Shown in pieces: positions 1 through 5,582 of a stretch of DNA of 5,861 nucleotides (position 1 is its first letter; every line of letters begins with the position of its first letter). Source of the stretch: JBCBGF01 sp039820585. GTDB lineage: Bacteria; Pseudomonadota; Alphaproteobacteria; Rhodobacterales; Rhodobacteraceae. Location of the stretch: NCBI GenBank assembly GCA_039820585.1, contig JBCBPV010000122.1:1-5861 (forward strand). The letters run 5' to 3'. The notes under the pieces are model-generated. The model was given only the letters and a program-made list of their open reading frames with translations, was not told the DNA's origin and did no database searches. The translations under genes and the position numbers were made by a program.

Positions 1-165
1 AGCATTGATACCCATCCATGGGTAAGTCCTGCCACTAGGCACACCGAAATGGCAATGACCGTTTTGTCCGCGATGTGTGAATTCGCCTACCAACTGGTTT
101 TGCAGTTGCGGCTAAAGTCCGCGATTACGGGCTGTACCGCAGCAGGCGAGCAACTGATCGAGTAG
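1..165 (+). CDS. possible C-terminal end of an unidentified protein, cut by the left edge
   Basis: The first plus-strand frame is open from base 1 for 54 codons and ends at the TAG at 163-165. The encoded end is not recognised. It contains a stretch that could form an amphipathic helix (TEMAMTVLSAMCEFAYQL, about residues 15-32), followed by a basic segment and a short polar tail. By eye roughly 60 percent of third codon positions are G or C, less strict than in traA or the integrase gene. That fits either foreign or flanking DNA, or a chance open frame. The opposite strand also has partly open frames here, so coding is not certain. If real, the gene runs towards alpA and converges with it, and it could belong to the replicon the element sits in. 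No domain can be assigned. Confidence 0.25.
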   Translation, partial: SIDTHPWVSPATRHTEMAMTVLSAMCEFAYQLVLQLRLKSAITGCTAAGEQLIE

Positions 166-193
166 CCGCTATGGGCTGTTTAAGCCAGTTGCT
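149..193. repeat. nested inverted repeat after the left-edge open frame
   Basis: AGCAACTG (149-156) is matched by CAGTTGCT (186-193), an 8-bp inverted repeat. Nested inside are AGCC (164-167) and GGCT (174-177) around a 6-base loop. It straddles the stop of the left-edge frame and the end of the small frame after alpA, so it could be a weak convergent terminator. No T-run follows on either strand, so this is only a possibility. Confidence 0.3.
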
Positions 194-279
194 GGCACCA
201 CGACGAGCGACGGCTTCGTCTTGCAGCCTGTCCTTCGCCAGACATCGCATGGCTGATGATCAAGGCGACCCAACAACAC
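169..279 (-). CDS. small unidentified ORF directly downstream of alpA (36 residues)
   Basis: A GTG at 277-279 opens a 36-residue frame ending at the TAG at 169-171. A GGAGG Shine-Dalgarno sequence (minus strand, 287-291) sits 7 bases before the GTG, close to ideal, and the start lies 19 bases after the alpA stop, so it could be co-translated with alpA. The peptide begins MLLGRLDHQPCDVW and ends VVVPATGLNSP. It has two cysteines and several basic residues, with no signal peptide or membrane segment. I do not recognise it. Related plasmid loci often carry a replication initiator gene after alpA, and this frame could be a degenerate remnant of such a gene or a chance frame behind a good ribosome site. 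Confidence 0.3.
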   Translation of the reverse strand: MLLGRLDHQPCDVWRRTGCKTKPSLVVVPATGLNSP

Positions 280-298
280 TGCAAATCCTCCGCGGCTA

Positions 299-505
299 TC
301 AGCGTTCCTCTCGCTCCAATCGCCAGCCCACTGGATCTTCGACCCACCGGTTGATGTCGGACTCGCGCCATCCCGCACCGTGGATGCTGATCTTGAGCTG
401 GGCGGGGAAGGTGCCCTCGGCGATCTTGCGATAGATGGTGGACCGGGACAGGCCGGTTCGGTCGAGGACTGTGTTCAGGCGGATGATACGGTCTGGCTCG
501 GACAT
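299..505 (-). CDS. AlpA-family helix-turn-helix transcriptional regulator
   Basis: A 68-residue protein of the prophage AlpA family: small winged or simple helix-turn-helix DNA-binding proteins of phages and integrative elements. Residues 8-30 (IRLNTVLDRTGLSRSTIYRKIAE) hold the diagnostic 'TGLSRSTIYR' recognition element. It is followed by the 'GTFPAQLKI' turn and the 'GWRESDINRWV' segment (about 45-55), which matches the usual 'aW.esei..Wi' ending. Length is normal for the family. The ATG at 503-505 is preceded by AGGAG (517-521, minus strand) with an 11-base spacer. It lies 130 bases downstream of traA in the same direction and may be read from traA or from its own promoter. Founding members act as activators or partners of element excision, so a role in controlling the integrase or transfer genes is an inference. 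The family call is firm; the targets are unknown. Confidence 0.9.
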   Translation of the reverse strand: MSEPDRIIRLNTVLDRTGLSRSTIYRKIAEGTFPAQLKISIHGAGWRESDINRWVEDPVGWRLEREER

Positions 506-519
506 GGGATGTCTGGCTC
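491..519. repeat. 9-bp direct repeat at the start of alpA
   Basis: GTCTGGCTC occurs at 491-499 and again at 511-519, exactly 20 bp apart, about two helix turns. One copy lies in the first codons of alpA and the other overlaps its ribosome binding site. A pair phased on one face of the helix could be an operator for self-repression, but chance repetition is possible. Confidence 0.35.
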
Positions 520-635
520 CTGCTGGTTGTTTCTGGGTAATCTTGAACCAGTCAGCCCACGCTACGTTGACCGCGCAAGAGCGCCCGGCCCATCTTCGCA
601 GTTAGGCGTGTAATGGGCGGCAGATCGGACGGGTC
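506..635. other. intergenic gap between traA and alpA
   Basis: This 130-base gap holds the alpA ribosome binding site and a small GCGC-AAGA-GCGC hairpin (about 574-585). No convincing -35/-10 pair is visible on the minus strand, so alpA may be transcribed from traA or from a weak or atypical promoter. No gene is seen here. Confidence 0.5.
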
Positions 636-645
636 TCAGAGACCC
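631..645. terminator. inverted repeat across the traA stop codon, possible terminator or attenuator
   Basis: GGGTCTC (631-637) and GAGACCC (639-645) form a perfect 7-bp inverted repeat centred on base 638; in RNA this would fold as a 6-bp stem with a 3-base loop. It contains the TGA stop of traA (636-638). There is no U-run on either strand, so it is not a classical intrinsic terminator. It might slow ribosomes or polymerase, or reduce read-through from traA into alpA. Confidence 0.3.
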
Positions 646-3620
646 AAACCCCTGCCTCTGCCCAGGTCGAGGCCGTGACAGAAGGCGAGTTCCGCACCGA
701 GTCGGCGACCCGAGTCCATCCGGATGCCCAGCTCGGCCTTGCGGTTGGCAAGCAGAGATTCCAGCTGCGGATCGCGTTGCAGACTCTTGGCCATCTCGCC
801 CATCTCCGCTCGTGTCGCGCGGTAGTCGGACATCGTGCCCGACCGATAGTGCGACAGGCTGGTCCGATCAAGATGCTGCCAGCGCTCCACGAACTGCGCG
901 GCTCGGCGCTCTGGAGAGGTGCGCAACTGCGTCTCAAGTTGACGCGCCCGGATAGCGCGGTTGGCTTGGCCCGATCCGGCCTCGCGGGCAAGCGACGGGT
1001 CCTTGGCATAGGCTGCTTCGGCATCGCGCCAGCCGTCTGGCCGGACCTCTTCGAAGGACGCGCGAGACTCGGCGAGGTCGCGCAACTGGTCAGGCGTGCC
1101 CGAGTTCCCCCTCTCCTGAGCCGTGAAGATCGCATCCACCGCGCGGGCATGGCGTTTGAGGGCTTCGGTGCGGGCTTTTCGCATTGCCGCTTCCGGGTCA
1201 TACGCCACGGCTTTTTGCAGCGCATCCGCGCTGGGACGGATATCCTTCCTTGCCTCTTCCCTTCCCGGCCTCTGCGCGACATCCGAGCCAAGCGCGCCGT
1301 CTCTAACAGGGCGCGACCCATCAATCCCATCGCGGAATCTCTCCGGCACGATCTTGCGCAGGACCTCGATGACACGTTTCCGGATTGCAATTCCCCGCCG
1401 CTCGGCAAAGGCCTGCGCCGGATCGGCCTTCGCATAGTCGAGCGCCATGTCCTTGAATCGATCGCGCGACAGGGTGCGGATCAGGCGATCTTGTGAGGAG
1501 AAGTCGTCACGACCGAAATGCAGGTTCAGTCCGTCCCTATGCCGCGACAGGGCGACATAGCTGCCATGGGCATCAAGACCCGGCGTCGCCAGGACATGGG
1601 CGCGGTCGACGGTCATACCCTGGGCCTTGTGGATGGTCGCGGCATAGCCATGGTCGAGGCGGTTGTAGTCCTTGAGGTCGAAGCGAACCGACCGACCCTC
1701 GTCGGTCAGAACAGTCATGCTCTGCGCGCTGACCGTATCGACCGTGCCGAGCGTGCCGTTCTTTACCCCAAGGCCACGGTTATTCTGCAGGAACATCACC
1801 CGGTCGCCATTGGCAAAGCGACGGTTACCGCGCTCGACCGTTAAGGAGACATCCTCTCCCAGATCGCCCGCCGCGCTCTTCCGCTTCCGCGCCAAGTCAT
1901 TGAGCAAGCGGACTTCGGCGTTGGTGTGGGTCAGGATAATCCGGCTCTGATCCGGGGCCGCCTGCCGGTCGCGGTCCCAGCGGTCGATCAGATCGGTGCG
2001 CGCGTCGTCGCGGGTTGCATCACCATGCACCATGCCATGCGCTTCATAGGCCTGGATCGCCGCCCCGGTTCGACCGGTTGCCAGATCGCGGGTGGCGTCA
2101 CGCTGCCAGTCTTCGCGCTGGCGGCGCACCTCACCGATCTCCGCGCCGCCGTGACGCTCGTGGAGCGACCGGAAGGCCGCGCCCGCCTCAATGGATTGCA
2201 GCTGTTGCGGATCACCGACCAGCACGAGTTTGGCTCCGGCATCCGCCGCATGGGACAGCACCCGCTCGAGTTGCCGCGTGCCGACCATGCCCGCCTCGTC
2301 GATCACAAGGACATCGCGCGAGGTGAGCCGGTCGCGGCCTTGCGCCCAACCGTGTTCAAGGCTGGCGATGGTGCGCGACGCGATGCCGGAACCACCCTCA
2401 AGACCGTCCGCCGCGATGCCGGATAGCGCCGCGCCGCGCACCCGATACCCCGCCGCCTCCCAGGCCTCTCGCGCCACGCCGAGCATCGCGCTCTTTCCCG
2501 TCCCGGCATGACCGACGACGATGCCCAGATCGCGCCCGGTGGTGATCCGCGCCAGAGCGTCGGCCTGCTCGCGCGACAGAACCAGGCCGCGCGCTTCCGC
2601 ACGCGCCGAAGCTGCTTTGCGATCCGCATCCCGAACCTCATGACGTTGTTTCTCGGCCAAGACTTCGGCGGCGTGAAGAAGGCGCTGTTCAGCCTCGATC
2701 ATCGCACGGGTGGTGAAGCGCACCTCTCCGCGCCCGTCCTGACCGAGTTCTAACAGATCGGGCGCATTGCGGATTGCGCTGGTCACTGCATTGAACTGTT
2801 CCACGCTGTCGCTGTGCCGATGCGCGAACCGTGCCATGTCGCGGCTCGTGAACGTCGATTGTTGATGTGTGATGGCTTCCAATGCGAGCGCGGGATTGGC
2901 GATAATCCTCTCGCCGTTGCCACGTGCGATCTCGCGGTGCATCTCGGCCCGGTCGGCGGCCTCAAGACCGTCGCCCTCAATCCGCTGCGCGGGCGCACCG
3001 ATCTGGTTTTGCGGCTCCAGTTCAATGTTCTGTGCTTCGAAACTGCGGTGATCGATGCGCACGTCGATGTCGAGTTCCGCCAGCCGCTCATTGGCAAGCG
3101 CAGCCCATCGTTCCCGCCAGCGTTCCAGCATCCCCGTGCGGTTCCAGTCCCGCAGCTTCGGGCCAAAGCCGGTCTTGTCGACAGACCGCATCGTCAGCAT
3201 GACATGGGCATGGGGCTTCAATAACCCGTCTTCGCCCCTGTCCCAATGCACGTTGAGATCAGCGATCATGCCCTGGTCCACGAACTCGGCTTGTACGAAG
3301 TCGCGGGCGAGCGCGATGCCCTGCGCCTCACTCATCTCGCGCGGAATGGCGAACTCCACCTCCCGGGCCAGCTGCGCATCGCGCCTGACTTCGACCGCCT
3401 CGACGGCGTTCCAGAGTTGTTCGCGGTCAGACCATGCGTCAGGCGCGGTCTCCGGCAGCAGGACCTCGGAATGCACGACACCGCGCTTGGCCGTGAAGTC
3501 ATGGGAGCGGTCCAGCCGGTCGTCACGCAACCGCGACGCTGCGCGGTAGGCGGCAGAGGCCACCGCGCTGGAACCAGCTGCGCGCCCGATGACCTTCACG
3601 TGGAGATGATAGATCGCCAT
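636..3620 (-). CDS. traA: Ti-type conjugative relaxase-helicase TraA (MOBQ relaxase fused to RecD/TraI-like helicase)
   Basis: This 994-residue bifunctional protein should nick one strand at oriT, stay covalently attached to the 5' end and unwind the DNA for transfer. The N-terminal MobA/MobL relaxase domain (about 1-200) has the expected tyrosine at Y25 (AAYRAAS) and the metal-binding histidines H125 (HWDRGEDG) and H137/H139 (KPHAHVML). The helicase part shows Walker A GHAGTGKS (370-377), Walker B VLVIDEAG (437-444), GDPQQL (469-474), TIHKAQGMT (662-670) and YVALSRHR (688-695), all intact. From about 735 to the end is a charged, helical tail ending in GRGRGLGL. Length is slightly below Ti plasmid TraA (about 1,100). 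The ATG at 3618-3620 fits the conserved 'MAIYHLHVKVIGR' beginning, although no strong Shine-Dalgarno precedes it. It is divergent from traC/traD across the oriT, as on Ti plasmids. Its promoter probably lies in or beside oriT, so TraA binding could repress it; that is inference. Confidence 0.96.
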   Translation of the reverse strand: MAIYHLHVKVIGRAAGSSAVASAAYRAASRLRDDRLDRSHDFTAKRGVVHSEVLLPETAPDAWSDREQLWNAVEAVEVRRDAQLAREVEFAIPREMSEAQGIALARDFVQAEFVDQGMIADLNVHWDRGEDGLLKPHAHVMLTMRSVDKTGFGPKLRDWNRTGMLERWRERWAALANERLAELDIDVRIDHRSFEAQNIELEPQNQIGAPAQRIEGDGLEAADRAEMHREIARGNGERIIANPALALEAITHQQSTFTSRDMARFAHRHSDSVEQFNAVTSAIRNAPDLLELGQDGRGEVRFTTRAMIEAEQRLLHAAEVLAEKQRHEVRDADRKAASARAEARGLVLSREQADALARITTGRDLGIVVGHAGTGKSAMLGVAREAWEAAGYRVRGAALSGIAADGLEGGSGIASRTIASLEHGWAQGRDRLTSRDVLVIDEAGMVGTRQLERVLSHAADAGAKLVLVGDPQQLQSIEAGAAFRSLHERHGGAEIGEVRRQREDWQRDATRDLATGRTGAAIQAYEAHGMVHGDATRDDARTDLIDRWDRDRQAAPDQSRIILTHTNAEVRLLNDLARKRKSAAGDLGEDVSLTVERGNRRFANGDRVMFLQNNRGLGVKNGTLGTVDTVSAQSMTVLTDEGRSVRFDLKDYNRLDHGYAATIHKAQGMTVDRAHVLATPGLDAHGSYVALSRHRDGLNLHFGRDDFSSQDRLIRTLSRDRFKDMALDYAKADPAQAFAERRGIAIRKRVIEVLRKIVPERFRDGIDGSRPVRDGALGSDVAQRPGREEARKDIRPSADALQKAVAYDPEAAMRKARTEALKRHARAVDAIFTAQERGNSGTPDQLRDLAESRASFEEVRPDGWRDAEAAYAKDPSLAREAGSGQANRAIRARQLETQLRTSPERRAAQFVERWQHLDRTSLSHYRSGTMSDYRATRAEMGEMAKSLQRDPQLESLLANRKAELGIRMDSGRRLGAELAFCHGLDLGRGRGLGL

Positions 3621-3650
3621 AACGACCCGATCATCTACACAAGAACGCCG

Positions 3651-3681
3651 ACGTCGGAACGACGTATAAGCGCGCCCTCCC
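3651..3681 (+). other. oriT: origin of transfer (oriT), MOBQ/Ti-RSF1010 type, with nic site
   Basis: A perfect 6-bp inverted repeat, ACGTCG (3651-3656) and CGACGT (3660-3665) with a GAA loop, is followed one base later by TAAGCGCGCCCT (3667-3678). This matches the RSF1010/R1162 nic core TAAGTGCGCCCT at 11 of 12 positions. The stretch CGACGTATAA plus GCGCCCT also matches the Ti-plasmid oriT as I remember it, with the same hairpin-then-nic order. By analogy the plus strand would be cut between G3674 and C3675, with TraA joined to the 5' end of the CCCT side. Transfer would then lead with traC, traD and the integrase, with traA entering last. Location between traA and traC is the classical one. 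The cut position is inferred, not shown. Confidence 0.85.
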
Positions 3682-3692
3682 TCAATAAAATC

Positions 3693-3726
3693 TCGGGAGC
3701 GATCAGCCCGGTTCGGACCGTCCCGA
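3693..3726. repeat. secondary inverted repeat beside the nic region
   Basis: TCGGGA (3693-3698) is complementary to TCCCGA (3721-3726). Directly inside the right arm is a small hairpin, CGGT (3709-3712) and ACCG (3717-3720) with a TCGG loop, giving an extended stem with a one-sided bulge. It lies 15 bases after the nic core. It may be a site for an accessory relaxosome protein such as TraC or TraD, or an operator for the traC promoter; no function can be shown from sequence. Confidence 0.4.
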
Positions 3727-3782
3727 CGACCTTGGAGCCTTCTGCAAGGTGCCCGGCTATCATCGCGGCATCAACACTCTAT

Positions 3783-3787
3783 GGAGG
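3783..3787 (+). promoter_or_regulatory. ribosome binding site that fixes the traC start
   Basis: GGAGG stands 5 bases before the ATG at 3793. A nearer-upstream in-frame ATG at 3781 overlaps this GGAGG and has no ribosome site of its own, so 3793 is preferred as the start. Confidence 0.8.
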
Positions 3788-3792
3788 ATGCA

Positions 3793-4119
3793 ATGCGCAA
3801 ACCACGGGATTACGACGCGGAGTTGAAAGGACTGGAGCAGAAGGCGAAAGAGCTGAAGACACGCAAGGTGCAACAACTCGGCGAGTTGGTCATCGCCACC
3901 GGAGCCGATGCATTCAGTGCAGAGGAACTCGCCGGTGCGTTGATCGTGCTGGCCGAGACCACGGATGTTGCAAAAAGGGAGGCCTGGTCAAATCGCGGGG
4001 CCGCGTTCTTTCAAGGTCGGTCGCGGAAACCTGCAAAAGCGACTGACCGCGACGCGAAAAGCACTCCGACACAATCTGGCGGCGCGCCGTCGGCATCAGG
4101 CCGCCCGGGCGCGGCATGA
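3793..4119 (+). CDS. traC: TraC-like conjugal transfer protein
   Basis: A 108-residue protein matching the small TraC-like conjugation proteins encoded next to oriT opposite traA. Residues 3-30 are highly charged and predicted coiled coil (DYDAELKGLEQKAKELKTRK). A conserved-looking core follows, 'VQQLGELVIATGADAFSAEELAGAL' (about 29-53), and then a short helix with 'REAWSNRGAAFFQ'. The last 30 residues are low complexity, rich in Ser, Gly, Pro and Ala. In Ti plasmids TraC is a small DNA-processing accessory protein, so a role in the relaxosome at the adjacent oriT is likely but inferred. Homologues are annotated variously as TraC or TraD, so the letter is less certain than the family. The start at 3793 gives MRKPRDYD; an ATG at 3781 would add four residues. 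The gene is followed by traD after one base. Confidence 0.85.
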   Translation: MRKPRDYDAELKGLEQKAKELKTRKVQQLGELVIATGADAFSAEELAGALIVLAETTDVAKREAWSNRGAAFFQGRSRKPAKATDRDAKSTPTQSGGAPSASGRPGAA

Positions 4120-4120
4120 T

Positions 4121-4348
4121 ATGCGCAGCTGGCAGGTCGAACGCCGCAAACGCACCCGGCATCTGATTGAGCTGGGTGGTCTCGTCGTCAAGTCCGGGAT
4201 CGTTGAATTGACCAACGACGACCGTGCGCTGATCTACGGCGGGCTCCTGTGGATGGCTCAGAAGCTCGAGGGCGACCAAGGCGAACACGCGCGGGAAGTC
4301 TGGGCCGGGAAGGGAAAGAGCGCATTCGAGGCGGACCGGGAAGGATGA
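4121..4348 (+). CDS. traD: conjugal transfer protein TraD (small Ti-type)
   Basis: A 75-residue protein with the hallmark 'RKRTRHLIELGGLVVKSGI' segment (about 9-27) of the small Ti-plasmid TraD family. This protein is unrelated to the large F-plasmid coupling protein of the same name. The middle reads 'DDRALIYGGLLWMAQKL' and the end is 'WAGKGKSAFEADREG'. Length is typical. The function is poorly known; it is encoded with traC in front of oriT and is thought to help DNA processing. The ATG at 4121-4123 lies one base after the traC stop and has no clear Shine-Dalgarno, so translation is probably coupled to traC. The same frame stays open upstream to 3965 and encodes a strongly basic stretch, so a longer product cannot be excluded. 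The usual next gene, traG (coupling protein), is absent. Confidence 0.88.
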   Translation: MRSWQVERRKRTRHLIELGGLVVKSGIVELTNDDRALIYGGLLWMAQKLEGDQGEHAREVWAGKGKSAFEADREG

Positions 4349-4378
4349 TTACCCTTGGTGCAGTAATCCTCAAAAGGC

Positions 4379-4399
4379 CTGCGGCCCCACGCAGTTTTT
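4379..4399 (+). terminator. intrinsic terminator after traD, probably also serving the integrase gene
   Basis: CTGCG (4379-4383) pairs with CGCAG (4390-4394) around GCCCCA and is followed by five T residues (4395-4399), giving a short intrinsic terminator for the traC-traD transcript. Read on the minus strand, the same stem is followed by GCC and then TTTT, so it can also end the convergent integrase transcript. The stem is only five pairs. Confidence 0.6.
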
Positions 4400-4406
4400 G
4401 GGGGCG

Positions 4407-5582
4407 TTACCCCATGCACAACTGTGCCCACCTCTCCATCAGCGGCCGCCGCTGATCCAGAAAGTCGGTCTTGCGATAGGTGCGGACCACCTTGCTGTCG
4501 GATACGTGCGCCAGGACCATCTCAGCCACCTCATGCGGGGCGTCCGTCTCTTCGGCAAGCCAGGTGCGGAGGCCGGACCGGAAGCCGTGCGGACGTGCTT
4601 CCAACCCCCTGCGCTCCATCAGCCGCGCCATCGTCGCGTCACTGATGACCCCCTTGCGAACCGACGGAAACAGATACCCATCTCGCTCGTACGGACGGGC
4701 AAGGTCGATAACACGTTGTGCCTCTTCGCTGAGTGGGACGCGGAAGTCTTCCGCAGCGCCGACGCGCGCCTTCATGTTCTCGGCGGGTACGATCCAGATA
4801 TCGCCGTCGATTTCTTCCAGCCGCGCAAACCGCACTGGCCGTGAGCGAAGCCCTGTAAGGATGAGCAGCCGCAGCGCGAGATGCGTGATCGTCGGCTCCT
4901 CCAGCGATGCGTAGAACGCAGGCACGTCCTCCCACGGCATGCTCGGGATCGACGTGACTTGGTGCCGTTGCCGACCCAAGAGCTGTTTCGCCTTGGCGAC
5001 GGCCTGCAAGTCGGCATCGAGGCCCAGAGCGGCTGCGTGATCCAGGACGATCTTGAGGCGATTGGCAGCCTTCGTGGCCGTCGCAGCCGTGGAATGCCAG
5101 ATCGGTGCAAGGGCGTCTCTGATATCGTTCTGGGTGATCTCGGTGACAGGCATCCGCCCGAGTTTGGGCAGCACATGATGTTCCAATGGGCTGTACCATC
5201 GTCCCGCAGCCCCGTCCCCCTTGAGATCGGCCTTGCGGCTTTCGAAGGCATCCAAAGCTACATCCTTTAGAAGATGGCGGTTGCGCATGGCGTCCTGGCG
5301 TTGCCTGCGCCGATGCTCGATGGGGTCTTTGCCTTTGGCGACCAAAGTCCGATACTCGGAGGCGAGGTCCCGTGCGTCTTTCAAGGAGAGAGCCCTAAGG
5401 CCTCCGAGACCCATTTCCCTACGGCGTCCGTAAAGCGTGTAGCGGAAGACCCATTGACCGCCGCCATCCTCGCGCTTGATCAGTCGCAGGCCGTGGCCAT
5501 CCTCATGCTTGCCCGGCGGCGCGGATTTGATGAAGAGGGCTGTTAGGTTCCCCAAGAATATATCCCCCAAATTATCCCCCAC
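4407..5582 (-). CDS. int: tyrosine recombinase / integrase with Arm-DNA-binding (DUF4102) domain
   Basis: A 391-residue site-specific recombinase of the P4/CP4-like integrase group, expected to integrate and excise the element. Residues 12-90 form the Arm-DNA-binding domain (LTALFIKSAPPGKHEDGHGLRL, then YGRRREMGLGG). A core-binding domain spans about 105-200 and the catalytic domain about 215-385. All active-site residues are present: R246 (TGLRSRPVR), K271 (ENMKAR), H332 and R335 (HGFR), H359 (LAH) and nucleophile Y369 (RTYRKTD). Length is normal, so the enzyme looks intact. The longest frame begins at GTG 5580-5582, but family homology starts at 'LTAL', and TTG 5553-5555 (GGGGGA upstream) is an equally plausible start. 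It faces convergently towards traD and away from the right flank, where the attachment site may lie. Whether AlpA controls it is unknown. Confidence 0.94.
   Translation of the reverse strand: MGDNLGDIFLGNLTALFIKSAPPGKHEDGHGLRLIKREDGGGQWVFRYTLYGRRREMGLGGLRALSLKDARDLASEYRTLVAKGKDPIEHRRRQRQDAMRNRHLLKDVALDAFESRKADLKGDGAAGRWYSPLEHHVLPKLGRMPVTEITQNDIRDALAPIWHSTAATATKAANRLKIVLDHAAALGLDADLQAVAKAKQLLGRQRHQVTSIPSMPWEDVPAFYASLEEPTITHLALRLLILTGLRSRPVRFARLEEIDGDIWIVPAENMKARVGAAEDFRVPLSEEAQRVIDLARPYERDGYLFPSVRKGVISDATMARLMERRGLEARPHGFRSGLRTWLAEETDAPHEVAEMVLAHVSDSKVVRTYRKTDFLDQRRPLMERWAQLCMG
5549..5581. repeat. phased short direct repeats at the start of the integrase gene
   Basis: TATCCCCCA occurs at 5561-5569 and 5573-5581, exactly 12 bp apart, and a shorter copy TCCCCA lies at 5549-5554. 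On the coding strand they read TGGGGGATA, TGGGGGATA and TGGGGA. They overlap the candidate integrase start codons. They may be integrase arm-type binding sites within the attachment region, a self-regulatory operator, or ribosome binding sequence; the sequence alone cannot decide. Confidence 0.55.

Larger units (their letters stand above)
3621..3792. promoter_or_regulatory. divergent traA/traC intergenic region containing oriT
   Basis: This 172-base gap separates the starts of traA (minus) and traC (plus). It holds the oriT hairpin and nic region, a second inverted repeat (3693-3726), and must also hold the promoters for both directions. On the minus strand TTATAC within the nic region resembles a -10 box for traA; on the plus strand TATCAT (3758-3763) is a possible -10 for traC. 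No well-spaced -35 box accompanies either, so the promoters are not mapped with confidence. Confidence 0.6.

Noticed and set aside
602..1435. 277-codon minus-strand frame overlapping the 3' part of traA
   Set aside because: Same-strand shifted shadow of traA, Arg/Ser-rich without any domain; traA itself reads through intact to its conserved-looking end.
675..1496. Long plus-strand open frame (273 codons) opposite traA
   Set aside because: It lies wholly antisense to a relaxase-helicase gene with intact motifs; no recognisable domain, and long antisense frames are expected from high GC third positions.
1926..2426. Plus-strand 166-codon frame, and others at 2814-3224 and 3055-3549
   Set aside because: All are opposite conserved helicase or relaxase motifs of traA and have no ribosome site or family resemblance.
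3246..4046. Plus-strand 266-codon frame crossing the traA start and oriT
   Set aside because: It would run antisense through traA, across the oriT hairpin and into traC in the wrong frame; the traC and traA readings are clearly the real ones.
4398..4844. Plus-strand frames opposite the integrase gene (also 4881-5270 and 5274-5546)
   Set aside because: Antisense shadows of an integrase with all catalytic residues in the minus-strand frame.
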